Source: Victivallales bacterium (GTDB lineage Bacteria > Verrucomicrobiota > Lentisphaeria > Oligosphaerales > Oligosphaeraceae). Taken from it: a stretch of 5,248 nucleotides of DNA. This document shows, piece by piece, positions 1-5,248 of the stretch (position 1 is its first letter; each line of letters opens with the position of its first letter). The notes beneath the pieces were generated by a model. That model did no database searches, was not told the origin of the DNA, and was given only the letters and a program-made list of their open reading frames with translations. A program made the position numbers and the translations under genes. The DNA lies in contig JAFZZD010000652.1 of the NCBI GenBank assembly GCA_017615955.1, positions 1-5,248 on the forward strand, in the 5' to 3' direction.

Positions 1-2
1 GC

Positions 3-58
3 GCGCCCTGCGGGCGCTTGCCTGGGGTTACGCATGGTTGCGCCCTCCGGGCGCCCAT
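3..58. repeat. Tandem pair of near-identical GC hairpins downstream of Hpt
   Basis: GCGCCCTGCGGGCGC (3-17) and GCGCCCTCCGGGCGC (40-54) are direct repeats differing only in the middle loop base; each is a 6-bp perfect inverted repeat with a three-base loop. The second is extended by ATGG (34-37) pairing with CCAT (55-58) around a two-base bulge. They lie 51-106 bases past the Hpt stop. Neither has a U-tract on the minus strand, so a role as a 3'-end or bidirectional terminator between convergent genes is possible but unproven. The stretch 1-108 holds no supportable gene. Confidence 0.6.
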
Positions 59-108
59 TACCTACCCTCTTGGGGAACATAGCGTAAGGGATAAATCAAT
101 TGCCGTGT

Positions 109-450
109 TTACTTCGCGCAAATTGCCTCCAGTTCATTGCGGGCGCTGCGAATCGCCTCCACCAGTGCAGTGCAGTCGGTCTCCTGGCGGGCACGGAGGA
201 TTTCCGTGAGTTCGCTGACGGGCGTCGCAATGGGCGTCAATGCCAGATTAGTCACAGCACCCTTGATGGCGTGCGCCGCATCAAACGCAGTGGCCAGATC
301 GCCTGCGGCCATGGCATCGTACAGCTTCTGGAAATTGGCGTCTCCAGGTATCTTGTTGACCATGCGAATATAGAAGGCCTCGTTGTTCAGACATCTTTTG
401 AGCCCTTCCTGTGTATTGGCTCCGAATGAAATCAGGTCATCAATTGTCAT
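109..450 (-). CDS. Free-standing Hpt (histidine phosphotransfer) domain protein
   Basis: A small cytoplasmic protein of 113 residues, the usual size of a single Hpt domain. Such proteins relay phosphate between the receiver domain of a hybrid histidine kinase and a response regulator. The Hpt signature AHAIKG is at residues 59-64, with the phospho-accepting His at 60; the flanking helices (acidic/amphipathic, rich in Ala and Leu) fit a four-helix bundle. The N-terminus MTIDDLISFGANTQEGLKRC resembles many Hpt proteins, which is why I choose the ATG at 450. An in-frame GTG at 489 would add 13 residues (HDQGLKWEFFKT after the start) that do not look like part of the domain. The gene lies 84 bases downstream of the Ser/Thr kinase, with a strong hairpin between them, and ends in TAA at 109-111. 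The neighbouring hybrid kinase has a receiver but no Hpt, so this protein is its likely partner (inference). Family call is firm; partner and target are not proven. Confidence 0.9.
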   Translation of the reverse strand: MTIDDLISFGANTQEGLKRCLNNEAFYIRMVNKIPGDANFQKLYDAMAAGDLATAFDAAHAIKGAVTNLALTPIATPVSELTEILRARQETDCTALVEAIRSARNELEAICAK

Positions 451-462
451 TGTCTTGAAAAA

Positions 463-479
463 CTCCCATTTTAGTCCTT
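463..479 (-). promoter_or_regulatory. Two candidate ribosome binding sites at the Hpt start
   Basis: On the minus strand GGGAG (467-463) lies 12 bases before the chosen Hpt ATG at 450, which is rather far. A better-placed AAGGA (479-475) lies five bases before a different ATG at 469, which opens a nine-codon frame (MGVFQDNDN, stop at 442-440) overlapping the Hpt start in another frame. Translation of Hpt could therefore be coupled to this mini-frame, or GGGAG may be used directly. Either is inference. Confidence 0.3.
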
Positions 480-494
480 GATCATGCACTAAAT

Positions 495-517
495 GCGAGC
501 GCCGAGACGGCGCTCGC
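495..517 (-). terminator. Perfect 9-bp GC-rich hairpin between Ser/Thr kinase and Hpt genes
   Basis: Arms 495-503 and 509-517 are perfect inverted repeats (GCGAGCGCC / GGCGCTCGC) with a five-base loop. It starts 18 bases after the kinase stop codon. On the minus strand it is followed by ATTTAG, not a real U-tract, so it is a poor intrinsic terminator. It may cap or stabilise the 3' end of the kinase message, or partially attenuate Hpt expression. Its minus-strand core GCGCCGTCTCGGCGC differs by one base from the hairpin core at 4977-4991, so it may be a member of a repeated palindrome family. Confidence 0.6.
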
Positions 518-534
518 TCAAGTTTACAGTAGCG

Positions 535-1698
535 CTAGCCGAATATGCTCCGCAATATCCTGGTCAGGAAATTTCCAGAACTGGCGGATATGGAAAGGCC
601 TCCCATGTAACGTCTAATGTCTTCAGCGAATTCATCCACGGTCTGGTACCGTTCATCCATATTGTACGCGGTGGCCTTCAGGATAATCGCCTGAAGGTCT
701 TTGTCAATGCTTCGGTTGAACAGATGCTCGATGGGTTCCAGGTTTCCCTGGAGAATGTTGGCCATGAATTCCTTTTCGTCTTTCCCGGCAACTGCAAACT
801 GAAGCGTCACCACTTCCTGAAGGATCAGTCCCAGAGTAAAGATATCCGACCGCAAGTCAAGTTCCTCGCGACGCAGCACTTCAGGCGGAAAGTACCTGGG
901 CGTTCCTGAAATCCTGGCCATATTGTCCCCCTCTTCTTCGATGACCCTTGCCAGCCCCCAGTCCATGACATACACCTCCATGAACTGCCCTATCATTATG
1001 TTTTCCGGCTTGAGGTCACGGTGTATCACATTGCGGTGATGTGCGTATGCGATTGTGTCGCAGACATGCAGGAATATCTCCAGGCGTTTCCGTAGCATTG
1101 CATCTTCGTCAAATGCGTCAATGCCACGTGTACGGTAGTTCAGCGTGATGTTTCGCAGATACTCCCGCAAAGTCTTGCCATTGACAAGTTTCATGACCAG
1201 GTGTATGCCGTTATTGTCATCGGTGTATAGCCCATAGATCGGTATTATGCCTGGGTGGTCCAGTTGGGAAGTAACCTTCGCCTCCGTCACAAAGGCGTTC
1301 ACGCTCTCCGTGTTGTCGCGATCTCCCAGCTTAAGGGACTTGACGGCCACAAGACGGCTCAGTTTCCTGTCACGGGCACTGAACACCGAGGCCGTTCCGC
1401 CATCGGCGAACTCCTCAAGCAGCGCATAGCTCTCCTTGATGTTGTCAAGAGTGCCGTTCAGGCTGGAGGTCATGTCCAGGTTCGAACTGATGAAGGGATT
1501 TATGTTAACCCCTTTGATGAAATCCTCGATTTCCATTTTCTGGCCGGGAGGCTTCTGCCCGCCAGATGGCCGCCTTACGCCATTCATAACCGTGACATTG
1601 GGGACAGCGGCAACAGTGACAGTTCTGTTAAAGCCCTGCCTGACGCCGCCGTCCAAATCCACGGCCACTGTAGGATTATTTTTAATGGTATTGTTCAT
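535..1698 (-). CDS. Hanks-type Ser/Thr protein kinase, soluble, DWG variant
   Basis: A 387-residue eukaryotic-like kinase that should transfer phosphate from ATP to Ser/Thr of protein substrates. The kinase domain spans about residues 90-367. Visible motifs: a degenerate glycine loop ADGGTASVF (98-106), VAVK with Lys120, the C-helix Glu139, HRDLKPEN (226-233) with catalytic Asp228 and Asn233, DWG in place of DFG (246-248), GTPRYFPPE (265-273) in place of APE, and RSDIFTLG (283-290). All catalytic residues are present, so it should be active. Residues 1-55 are low in hydrophobics and rich in Thr/Val/Asn, probably disordered, and could be an autophosphorylation tail. There is no transmembrane segment; the last dozen residues (NFLTRILRSIFG) could form an amphipathic, membrane-touching helix. 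No PASTA, WD40, FHA or sulfatase-modifying-like domain is attached, unlike many relatives. The ATG at 1698 has no Shine-Dalgarno; a U6 tract sits there instead. Extended VIHRDLKPEN and VMDWGLAR blocks resemble PVC-group kinases. Substrates are unknown. Confidence 0.93.
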   Translation of the reverse strand: MNNTIKNNPTVAVDLDGGVRQGFNRTVTVAAVPNVTVMNGVRRPSGGQKPPGQKMEIEDFIKGVNINPFISSNLDMTSSLNGTLDNIKESYALLEEFADGGTASVFSARDRKLSRLVAVKSLKLGDRDNTESVNAFVTEAKVTSQLDHPGIIPIYGLYTDDNNGIHLVMKLVNGKTLREYLRNITLNYRTRGIDAFDEDAMLRKRLEIFLHVCDTIAYAHHRNVIHRDLKPENIMIGQFMEVYVMDWGLARVIEEEGDNMARISGTPRYFPPEVLRREELDLRSDIFTLGLILQEVVTLQFAVAGKDEKEFMANILQGNLEPIEHLFNRSIDKDLQAIILKATAYNMDERYQTVDEFAEDIRRYMGGLSISASSGNFLTRILRSIFG

Positions 1699-1703
1699 TT
1701 ATG

Positions 1704-1720
1704 AAAAAAGGCCAAAGGCC
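1704..1720 (-). promoter_or_regulatory. Short stem plus U6 tract directly before the Ser/Thr kinase start
   Basis: On the minus strand GGCC-TTT-GGCC (1720-1710) is followed by six T (1709-1704), and the kinase ATG begins at 1698 after only five more bases. This looks like a minimal intrinsic terminator, but a 4-bp stem is weak. Its position, where a ribosome binding site should be, suggests an attenuator, a leaky terminator of the upstream gene, or an unstructured U-rich initiation region. The sequence does not decide between these. Confidence 0.4.
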
Positions 1721-1722
1721 AG

Positions 1723-1742
1723 TAGCATTAACACAAATGCCA
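1723..1742 (-). other. Leader hairpin (7 bp) in the gap before the Ser/Thr kinase
   Basis: Minus-strand TGGCATT (1742-1736) pairs with AATGCTA (1729-1723) through seven pairs including one G-U, with a six-base loop TGTGTT. It sits between the 8-bp hairpin at 1746-1767 and the U6-associated stem at 1704-1720, so nearly the whole gap can fold. AT-rich pairs make it only moderately stable. Confidence 0.35.
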
Positions 1743-1745
1743 TTT

Positions 1746-1767
1746 CCCGCCACAATTAAGTGACGGG
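1746..1767 (-). terminator. 8-bp hairpin just downstream of the permease-kinase fusion gene
   Basis: Minus-strand CCCGTCAC (1767-1760) pairs with GTGGCGGG (1753-1746) over eight pairs including one G-U, with the six-base loop TTAATT. It begins 15 bases after the TGA at 1783-1785. The following bases (AAATGGCATTTG) are not a U-tract, so it is more likely a 3'-end protecting or processing hairpin than a full Rho-independent terminator. Confidence 0.45.
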
Positions 1768-1782
1768 CCACAAGAATGCCCC

Positions 1783-4566
1783 TCACTTCAAGACATTGCC
1801 CAGTTCCGTTTTCAGGACATTGATGTCAATGGGCTTTGCCACATGCGCCTGCATTCCAGCCTCCTTGGCATGCTGTATGTCCTCCGGGAAGGCGTTTGCG
1901 GTCATTGCGATGATTGGAATGCCCGCCAGTTTCGCGTCTTTCAGCGCACGTATCTCCTTTGTGGCGGCATAACCGTCCATCACAGGCATCTGTATATCCA
2001 TGAGAATTGCGTCATAATGGCCAGGCTGTGCTTCGGCCACCATCTTCACCGCGATTTCGCCGTTTGTGGCGGTCTCCACGTCCAGCCCCATCTGCTCCAG
2101 GAGCATCTTGGCGATTTCCAGGTTGACCTCATTGTCCTCCACAAGCAGAACGCGCCTGCCCGAGAAGTCAACTTGCACATCTGCCTGGGCGTTCTCCTCG
2201 TCGATTTCCTTCTGCATGTCCTTTTCGCTGGCAATGCGGAACTTGACGTGTATTGTGATCTCCGTGCCATTGCCAGGCGATGAGTTCACATCTATGGTGC
2301 CGCCCATAAGATCGACTATGCTCTTTGTTATGGACATGCCCAGCCCGGTGCCTTCCACGCCACTGGCAGTGGAAGTGCGTTCACGCTCAAAGGCAACAAA
2401 CATCTTGGCGGCGAACTCCTTGGACATGCCGATGCCGCTGTCCTGCACGGTGATGTCATAAGCGCCACATTCACTGTCATCGCTGGGGACCTCATTGATC
2501 GAGACGGCGACAAAGCCTCCCTTCGGAGTGAACTTGTAGGCATTGGAGATGATGTTCAGGAACACACGGGTCAGATTCTTCTTGTCACACCAGACATGGC
2601 GGTTCTTCACCTGCGTCGTATGCAGGGAGTAATTCAGGCGTTTCTGCCTCATCTGCTCCGCAAACAACTCGCCTACCTCCTCCAGAGCCAGGCACAAGTC
2701 CGTCGGATGCAATTCCAGCTTCAGCTTGCCGTTCTCAATGCGGCTCATTTCCAGAATGTCGTTGAGGAGAGTCAGCAACTGCTTGCTGGACTTCTCGATC
2801 TTCACTAAATAGCCGCGCAGCATGTGCTCTGGTTCCTTCAGGGCAAGCGTCACGTAGCCAAGAATCGCGTTCATTGGGGTGCGGATGTCATGGGACATGT
2901 TGAAAAGGAACTGGCTCTTGGCTATGTTTCCCTCGCGCACGCGTATCTTCTCGCGTTCGTCCGCCTCATGCATCCTCCTAACCTGCTCCTGAATGTACTG
3001 CATCACAAACAGCCCGACGAAGATGATCACCAGCACAATGGCACTGCCCCTGGCAATAAACGAGCGCGTTTCCTCAAGGCTGCCCTTGGTCCCAAGCTGC
3101 TTGTCAAACCACAGGACCGCCGTGTAGATGAGAAGCACAAACAGCATCATACCGGCTATGGACATGCCTTCGAATGGTGCCTGTGAACTCATTCTGGTAG
3201 TGCGCCAGAAGAACACAAAGCCCAGCAGACTCCATATCGAGAAAAGCAGGTAGGCCTCGCTTTCCATGGTGTCCAGCGCAGCCAGATGAGGAACCAGCTG
3301 GACAATGGCGAATGCAACGGATATTATCGTGCCGATGAGGCCAAGTGCCATGATTTTCTTGTTTCTCTCGTATCTGGCTATCTTGAATGCGGCAGCGGAG
3401 GTGTAGCCGTATGCGATGATTGCTCCCAGGGAAGTCAAGTCCACAAACCAGCTGAGGGTGTTTCTTCCAAGAAGTGATATGACAATCGAAAGGATCATAA
3501 TGAAAAGAATGCTATATACGGACTTTGAGAACCCGCTGAAAATGATCTTGTCCTCCGCCATAGTGGTAAGCATGTTGATCATTGCGCGATATGCCTCGAT
3601 GATGCCTGTCAAGATCGCCGATATGCTTGCGAGCGCTATGATGACAATTCCTGCTTTACCAAGCACTGCCCTGGCTGCGTTGAAGGTTGGCACAGAGTCT
3701 ATTCCCTTCAATTTGCCAAGGTCAGAGATATATGCAGTCCAGGATGAATATCCATCGGGAACGACAGACACGCTCACCAGCACCATGGCTGTATATACAA
3801 TGGCGGCAAGCACAATGGCAATGAATATGACCGCCTTGGTTTTCTTGACGGGGAAGTTAAGCCGCGTTGTCCCGAATGTGGTCACCTCGAACCCAGAAAA
3901 GGCCCATGGAGCCAGAACCACCAGGCTCAATATTGCAAAGCCCCTGTTCACGCCGCTGAAGCCAAAGGAACCCAGTATGTTCATGGACATGACTTTCGGC
4001 AGGCAGATGATTGTGATCACGGCAGAGCCAACAAGAAGAATCAAGGCAAGCAATGTGGTCAGCTTCTGCAGGAAAGGCCTCGCGAATATGAAGAGGCAGC
4101 CAATGCCTCCCAATGCTCCCACGGACAGGATGATTTCCTTGAGATAGACGGGATTGCCCGCCACATGGTAGTGGATGCCCTCCTGCGCCCCGCTTCCCAG
4201 CAATGTGCGTATCACAAGAAACAGCGCAGTTCCGTTAAGGAAGACTATCGTCAGATAGGAAAGGCTAAGGAACCAGGAGCACAGAAACGCATGATCACGC
4301 CCGAAAGCTTCCTTTGTGTATGAATAAATGCCACCTGCTTTCGGAGAACGTATCATAAGAAACGAAATACACGATGCAATCACAAGCATCACCGCCAGGC
4401 TTATCGCCATGGATATCATCGTCCCCGCAGGACCCGCCAAAGGAAGGAATGTTCCTCCTGGCATCACAAAGGCACCCCAGCCCACCATGCACCCGAAAGC
4501 CATCGCCCACAGATCAAGTGGGGACAATGGCCTTTCCTGTTTTCTTGTCACATTTTCTCTAGTCAT
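1783..4566 (-). CDS. APC-family permease / histidine kinase / receiver fusion (hybrid sensor kinase)
   Basis: A 927-residue inner-membrane protein that joins an amino-acid permease to a hybrid histidine kinase. Residues about 22-456 form an APC-type permease with 12 hydrophobic segments. The TM1 unwound motif GWGAFVMPGG (29-38) and the TM6 motif PWAFSGFE (220-227), which bind the amino-acid backbone in this family, look intact. Two extra segments (about 468-488 and 508-526), joined by a short loop of about 20 residues, lead to a charged, probably coiled-coil linker (527-553). The HisKA motif FNMSHDIRTPMN has the phospho-accepting His559. The ATPase domain has the N-box with Asn675, DSGIGM (709-714) and GTGLGM (739-744). 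The receiver (about 804-927) has EDN (810-812), phospho-accepting Asp857, Thr889 and Lys911. No Hpt or DNA-binding domain is attached. I start at the ATG at 4566, because AAAGGTGA (4584-4577) lies 10 bases before it; the in-frame TTG at 4575 is one base from that site. The organisation parallels CbrA, a sodium-solute-symporter/kinase fusion, but with an unrelated transporter family. It may sense, carry, or do both; substrate is not readable. Confidence 0.95.
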   Translation of the reverse strand: MTRENVTRKQERPLSPLDLWAMAFGCMVGWGAFVMPGGTFLPLAGPAGTMISMAISLAVMLVIASCISFLMIRSPKAGGIYSYTKEAFGRDHAFLCSWFLSLSYLTIVFLNGTALFLVIRTLLGSGAQEGIHYHVAGNPVYLKEIILSVGALGGIGCLFIFARPFLQKLTTLLALILLVGSAVITIICLPKVMSMNILGSFGFSGVNRGFAILSLVVLAPWAFSGFEVTTFGTTRLNFPVKKTKAVIFIAIVLAAIVYTAMVLVSVSVVPDGYSSWTAYISDLGKLKGIDSVPTFNAARAVLGKAGIVIIALASISAILTGIIEAYRAMINMLTTMAEDKIIFSGFSKSVYSILFIMILSIVISLLGRNTLSWFVDLTSLGAIIAYGYTSAAAFKIARYERNKKIMALGLIGTIISVAFAIVQLVPHLAALDTMESEAYLLFSIWSLLGFVFFWRTTRMSSQAPFEGMSIAGMMLFVLLIYTAVLWFDKQLGTKGSLEETRSFIARGSAIVLVIIFVGLFVMQYIQEQVRRMHEADEREKIRVREGNIAKSQFLFNMSHDIRTPMNAILGYVTLALKEPEHMLRGYLVKIEKSSKQLLTLLNDILEMSRIENGKLKLELHPTDLCLALEEVGELFAEQMRQKRLNYSLHTTQVKNRHVWCDKKNLTRVFLNIISNAYKFTPKGGFVAVSINEVPSDDSECGAYDITVQDSGIGMSKEFAAKMFVAFERERTSTASGVEGTGLGMSITKSIVDLMGGTIDVNSSPGNGTEITIHVKFRIASEKDMQKEIDEENAQADVQVDFSGRRVLLVEDNEVNLEIAKMLLEQMGLDVETATNGEIAVKMVAEAQPGHYDAILMDIQMPVMDGYAATKEIRALKDAKLAGIPIIAMTANAFPEDIQHAKEAGMQAHVAKPIDINVLKTELGNVLK

Positions 4567-4576
4567 AGCAATCAAT

Positions 4577-4584
4577 TCACCTTT
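4577..4584 (-). promoter_or_regulatory. Ribosome binding site that fixes the start of the permease-kinase fusion
   Basis: Minus-strand AAAGGTGA ends 10 bases before the ATG at 4566. The AGGTGA part matches the 3' half of the usual AGGAGGTGA complement of 16S rRNA, which makes the slightly long spacing acceptable. It rules against the in-frame TTG at 4575. Confidence 0.6.
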
Positions 4585-4596
4585 ATTTTTGATTTA

Positions 4597-4602
4597 AGTA
4601 TA
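4597..4602 (-). promoter_or_regulatory. Possible -10 box for the permease-kinase fusion
   Basis: Minus-strand TATACT (4602-4597) lies in an AT-rich stretch about 30 bases before the ATG and matches four of six bases of TATAAT. No convincing -35 box is seen at the expected distance (the sequence there is GC-rich), so this is a weak candidate and an alternative sigma factor or a more distant promoter is possible. Confidence 0.2.
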
Positions 4603-4699
4603 TTTCAAACAAGGCCGTCCACAGCCTTACCAAAAGCGATACCGCGAAGGCGATTGGCGTTTACACTTGCCCCTCCTTGGAAGCGGCGATGCATGCGCC

Positions 4700-4798
4700 T
4701 TACAGCGCTTCAAGCGTGGCTGGCTTGATCAGCACACCTGAAAAGCCCCCAGGCTGTCAATAATGAAACTTATTTCCTCATCTGGTTATCATCACCAT
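4700..4798 (-). pseudogene. Relic of a receiver-domain C-terminus (frameshifted)
   Basis: On the minus strand, 4744-4703 reads FSGVLIKPATLEAL and then TAA (4702-4700), a good match to the end of receiver domains, where the conserved Lys-Pro closes the active site. One frame over, just upstream (about 4782-4747), reads DEEISFIIDSLGG, which would join to it if one base were removed from the run of five G at 4750-4746. Further upstream 4798-4784 reads MVMIT in the first frame, matching the conserved hydrophobic strand and Thr of receivers, after a second shift. Read without shifts, the frame has TGA stops at 4780-4778 and 4759-4757. The Thr-to-Lys distance (20 residues) is close to the usual 22 or so. 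No conserved Asp region was found further upstream. The relic differs from the receiver of the intact fusion gene, so it is not a simple duplicate. The short length leaves real doubt. Confidence 0.42.
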
Positions 4799-4972
4799 TT
4801 CAACCTGACCACAAGTCTAAAAAACGTTTTTCAAGATAACGTCTGATTGCATATTTGCAAACCTAATGCCCCTATTTTGCCACATTGATGCCCCACCCTA
4901 CTGGAAAACAATTCGTGCGACCTTAAACAACGCTGTCGATGCAGGTTGCGTGTTTCCATTAAGGCACCCTGA

Positions 4973-4995
4973 ATGGGCGCCGCCTCGGCGCCCAT
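4973..4995. repeat. Perfect 9-bp GC-rich palindrome upstream of the fusion gene
   Basis: Arms 4973-4981 (ATGGGCGCC) and 4987-4995 (GGCGCCCAT) are perfectly complementary with loop GCCTC. No U-tract follows on either strand. The core GCGCCGCCTCGGCGC differs by one base from the minus-strand core of the hairpin at 495-517, and the right arm GGCGCCCAT is identical to 50-58. A weaker 5-bp hairpin (AATGG 5012-5016 with CCATT 5023-5027) lies just beyond it. It may mark the 3' end of a transcription unit now lost or outside the window. Confidence 0.55.
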
Positions 4996-5073
4996 ACGGA
5001 CGCCACTGGCAAATGGAGACACCCATTACCCCTCATCTAAACAAAGATTTATGGCAAAATAATGTTTTCTTGG

Positions 5074-5101
5074 CTGACAAAAGCACATAATTGGCTAAAT
5101 T
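5074..5101 (+). promoter_or_regulatory. Possible divergent sigma-70-like promoter
   Basis: CTGACA (5074-5079) and TAAATT (5096-5101) match five and four of six consensus bases with a 16-base spacer, in an AT-rich stretch pointing right. Downstream GGAGG (5164-5168) lies 10 bases before an ATG at 5179, whose three-codon frame ends in a TGA overlapping another ATG (5187) that stays open to the window edge. This could be the start of a rightward gene, but chance matches of this quality are common in AT-rich DNA. Confidence 0.18.
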
Positions 5102-5248
5102 AAAGGGTTTCCAAAAAGAATTCCACCCAGGAAGCAGTCACACCTCCGCCTGACATGTCCTTTGGAGGAAACGGATTCATGCAGGTATGAGCTGTGCGGC
5201 AGTGCATGAGATTCCAACAAGCATGGCCATGAGTTTTTTCTGCAAACA

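Larger units (their letters stand above)
4799..5248. other. Intergenic region without a supportable intact gene
   Basis: These 450 bases are less GC-rich than the coding part and hold no frame that looks like a protein. They include a perfect 12-base palindrome AAAAACGTTTTT (4820-4831), the 9-bp palindrome at 4973-4995, a repeat of CCCATTACC (5022-5030, also at 55-63), and a possible rightward promoter. At the right edge a minus-strand frame is open from 5248 to a TAA near 5099 (ending WVEFFLETL) and could be the tail of a gene outside the window, but nothing in it is recognisable. Confidence 0.5.

Noticed and set aside
493..909. Plus-strand open frame of 138 codons
   Set aside because: Antisense to the C-terminal half of the Ser/Thr kinase, whose motifs are unambiguous; begins inside the intergenic hairpin and has no family features.
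1255..1704. Plus-strand open frame of 149 codons
   Set aside because: Antisense to the N-terminal half of the Ser/Thr kinase; composition explained as the complement of the real gene.
3416..4147. Plus-strand open frame of 243 codons
   Set aside because: It lies wholly antisense to the permease part of the fusion gene, has low-complexity Met/Ile/Ser-rich content expected from the complement of membrane-segment codons, and no recognisable domain.
4608..4694. Short minus-strand frame starting MHRRFQGG between the receiver relic and the fusion gene
   Set aside because: Only 28 codons, no well-placed ribosome binding site, and no resemblance to a known small protein.
4820..4831. 12-base palindrome AAAAACGTTTTT as an operator or terminator
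   Set aside because: Homopolymer-based palindromes of this kind arise easily by chance; no GC stem and no nearby transcript end or promoter supports a role.
4831..5090. Two overlapping short frames on opposite strands (4831-5022 minus, 4866-5090 plus)
   Set aside because: Neither has a ribosome binding site or a protein-like composition, and both run through the palindrome at 4973-4995.
5099..5248. Minus-strand frame open from the right edge, ending WVEFFLETL
   Set aside because: About 49 codons, Cys/His-rich and unrecognised; a second frame in the same stretch is equally open, so coding cannot be claimed.

Overview
The window carries one co-oriented (minus-strand) signalling locus of three genes, followed upstream (high coordinates) by about 680 bases with no intact gene. 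Read in transcription order, the genes are: (1) a 927-residue fusion of an APC-family amino-acid permease, a histidine kinase and a receiver domain (4566-1783); (2) a soluble Hanks-type Ser/Thr protein kinase (1698-535); (3) a free-standing histidine phosphotransfer (Hpt) protein (450-109). Gaps are 84 bases each, and both contain RNA hairpins. No rRNA, tRNA, insertion sequence or CRISPR array was seen.

Organism: probably a Gram-negative-type bacterium of the PVC group (Lentisphaerota/Victivallales, Kiritimatiellota or Planctomycetota relatives). This is inference. The best support is the Ser/Thr kinase, which has DWG in place of DFG and an extended block around HRDLKPEN resembling the large kinase families of that group. 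The kinase start also lacks a Shine-Dalgarno sequence. The hybrid histidine kinase core (FLFNMSHDIRTPMNAILGY) is also common in gut Clostridia, so the assignment is not secure.

How the genes may work together: the permease part would sense or transport an amino acid or related solute. The fused kinase has an intact phospho-accepting His, ATP-binding motifs and receiver Asp, but no Hpt domain of its own. The separate Hpt protein supplies exactly that missing phosphorelay step. No DNA-binding response regulator lies in the window, so the final output is unknown. The Ser/Thr kinase between them suggests crosstalk between His/Asp and Ser/Thr phosphorylation, but its substrates cannot be read from the sequence.

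Non-coding structure: GC-rich perfect hairpins occur at 3-17, 34-58, 495-517 and 4973-4995, and fall into two pairs whose 15-base cores differ by one base. The gap before the Ser/Thr kinase folds into three consecutive hairpins, the last with a U6 tract ending five bases before the start codon. Upstream of the fusion gene, 4700-4798 looks like the frameshifted C-terminal end of another receiver domain, a relic of a lost signalling gene.
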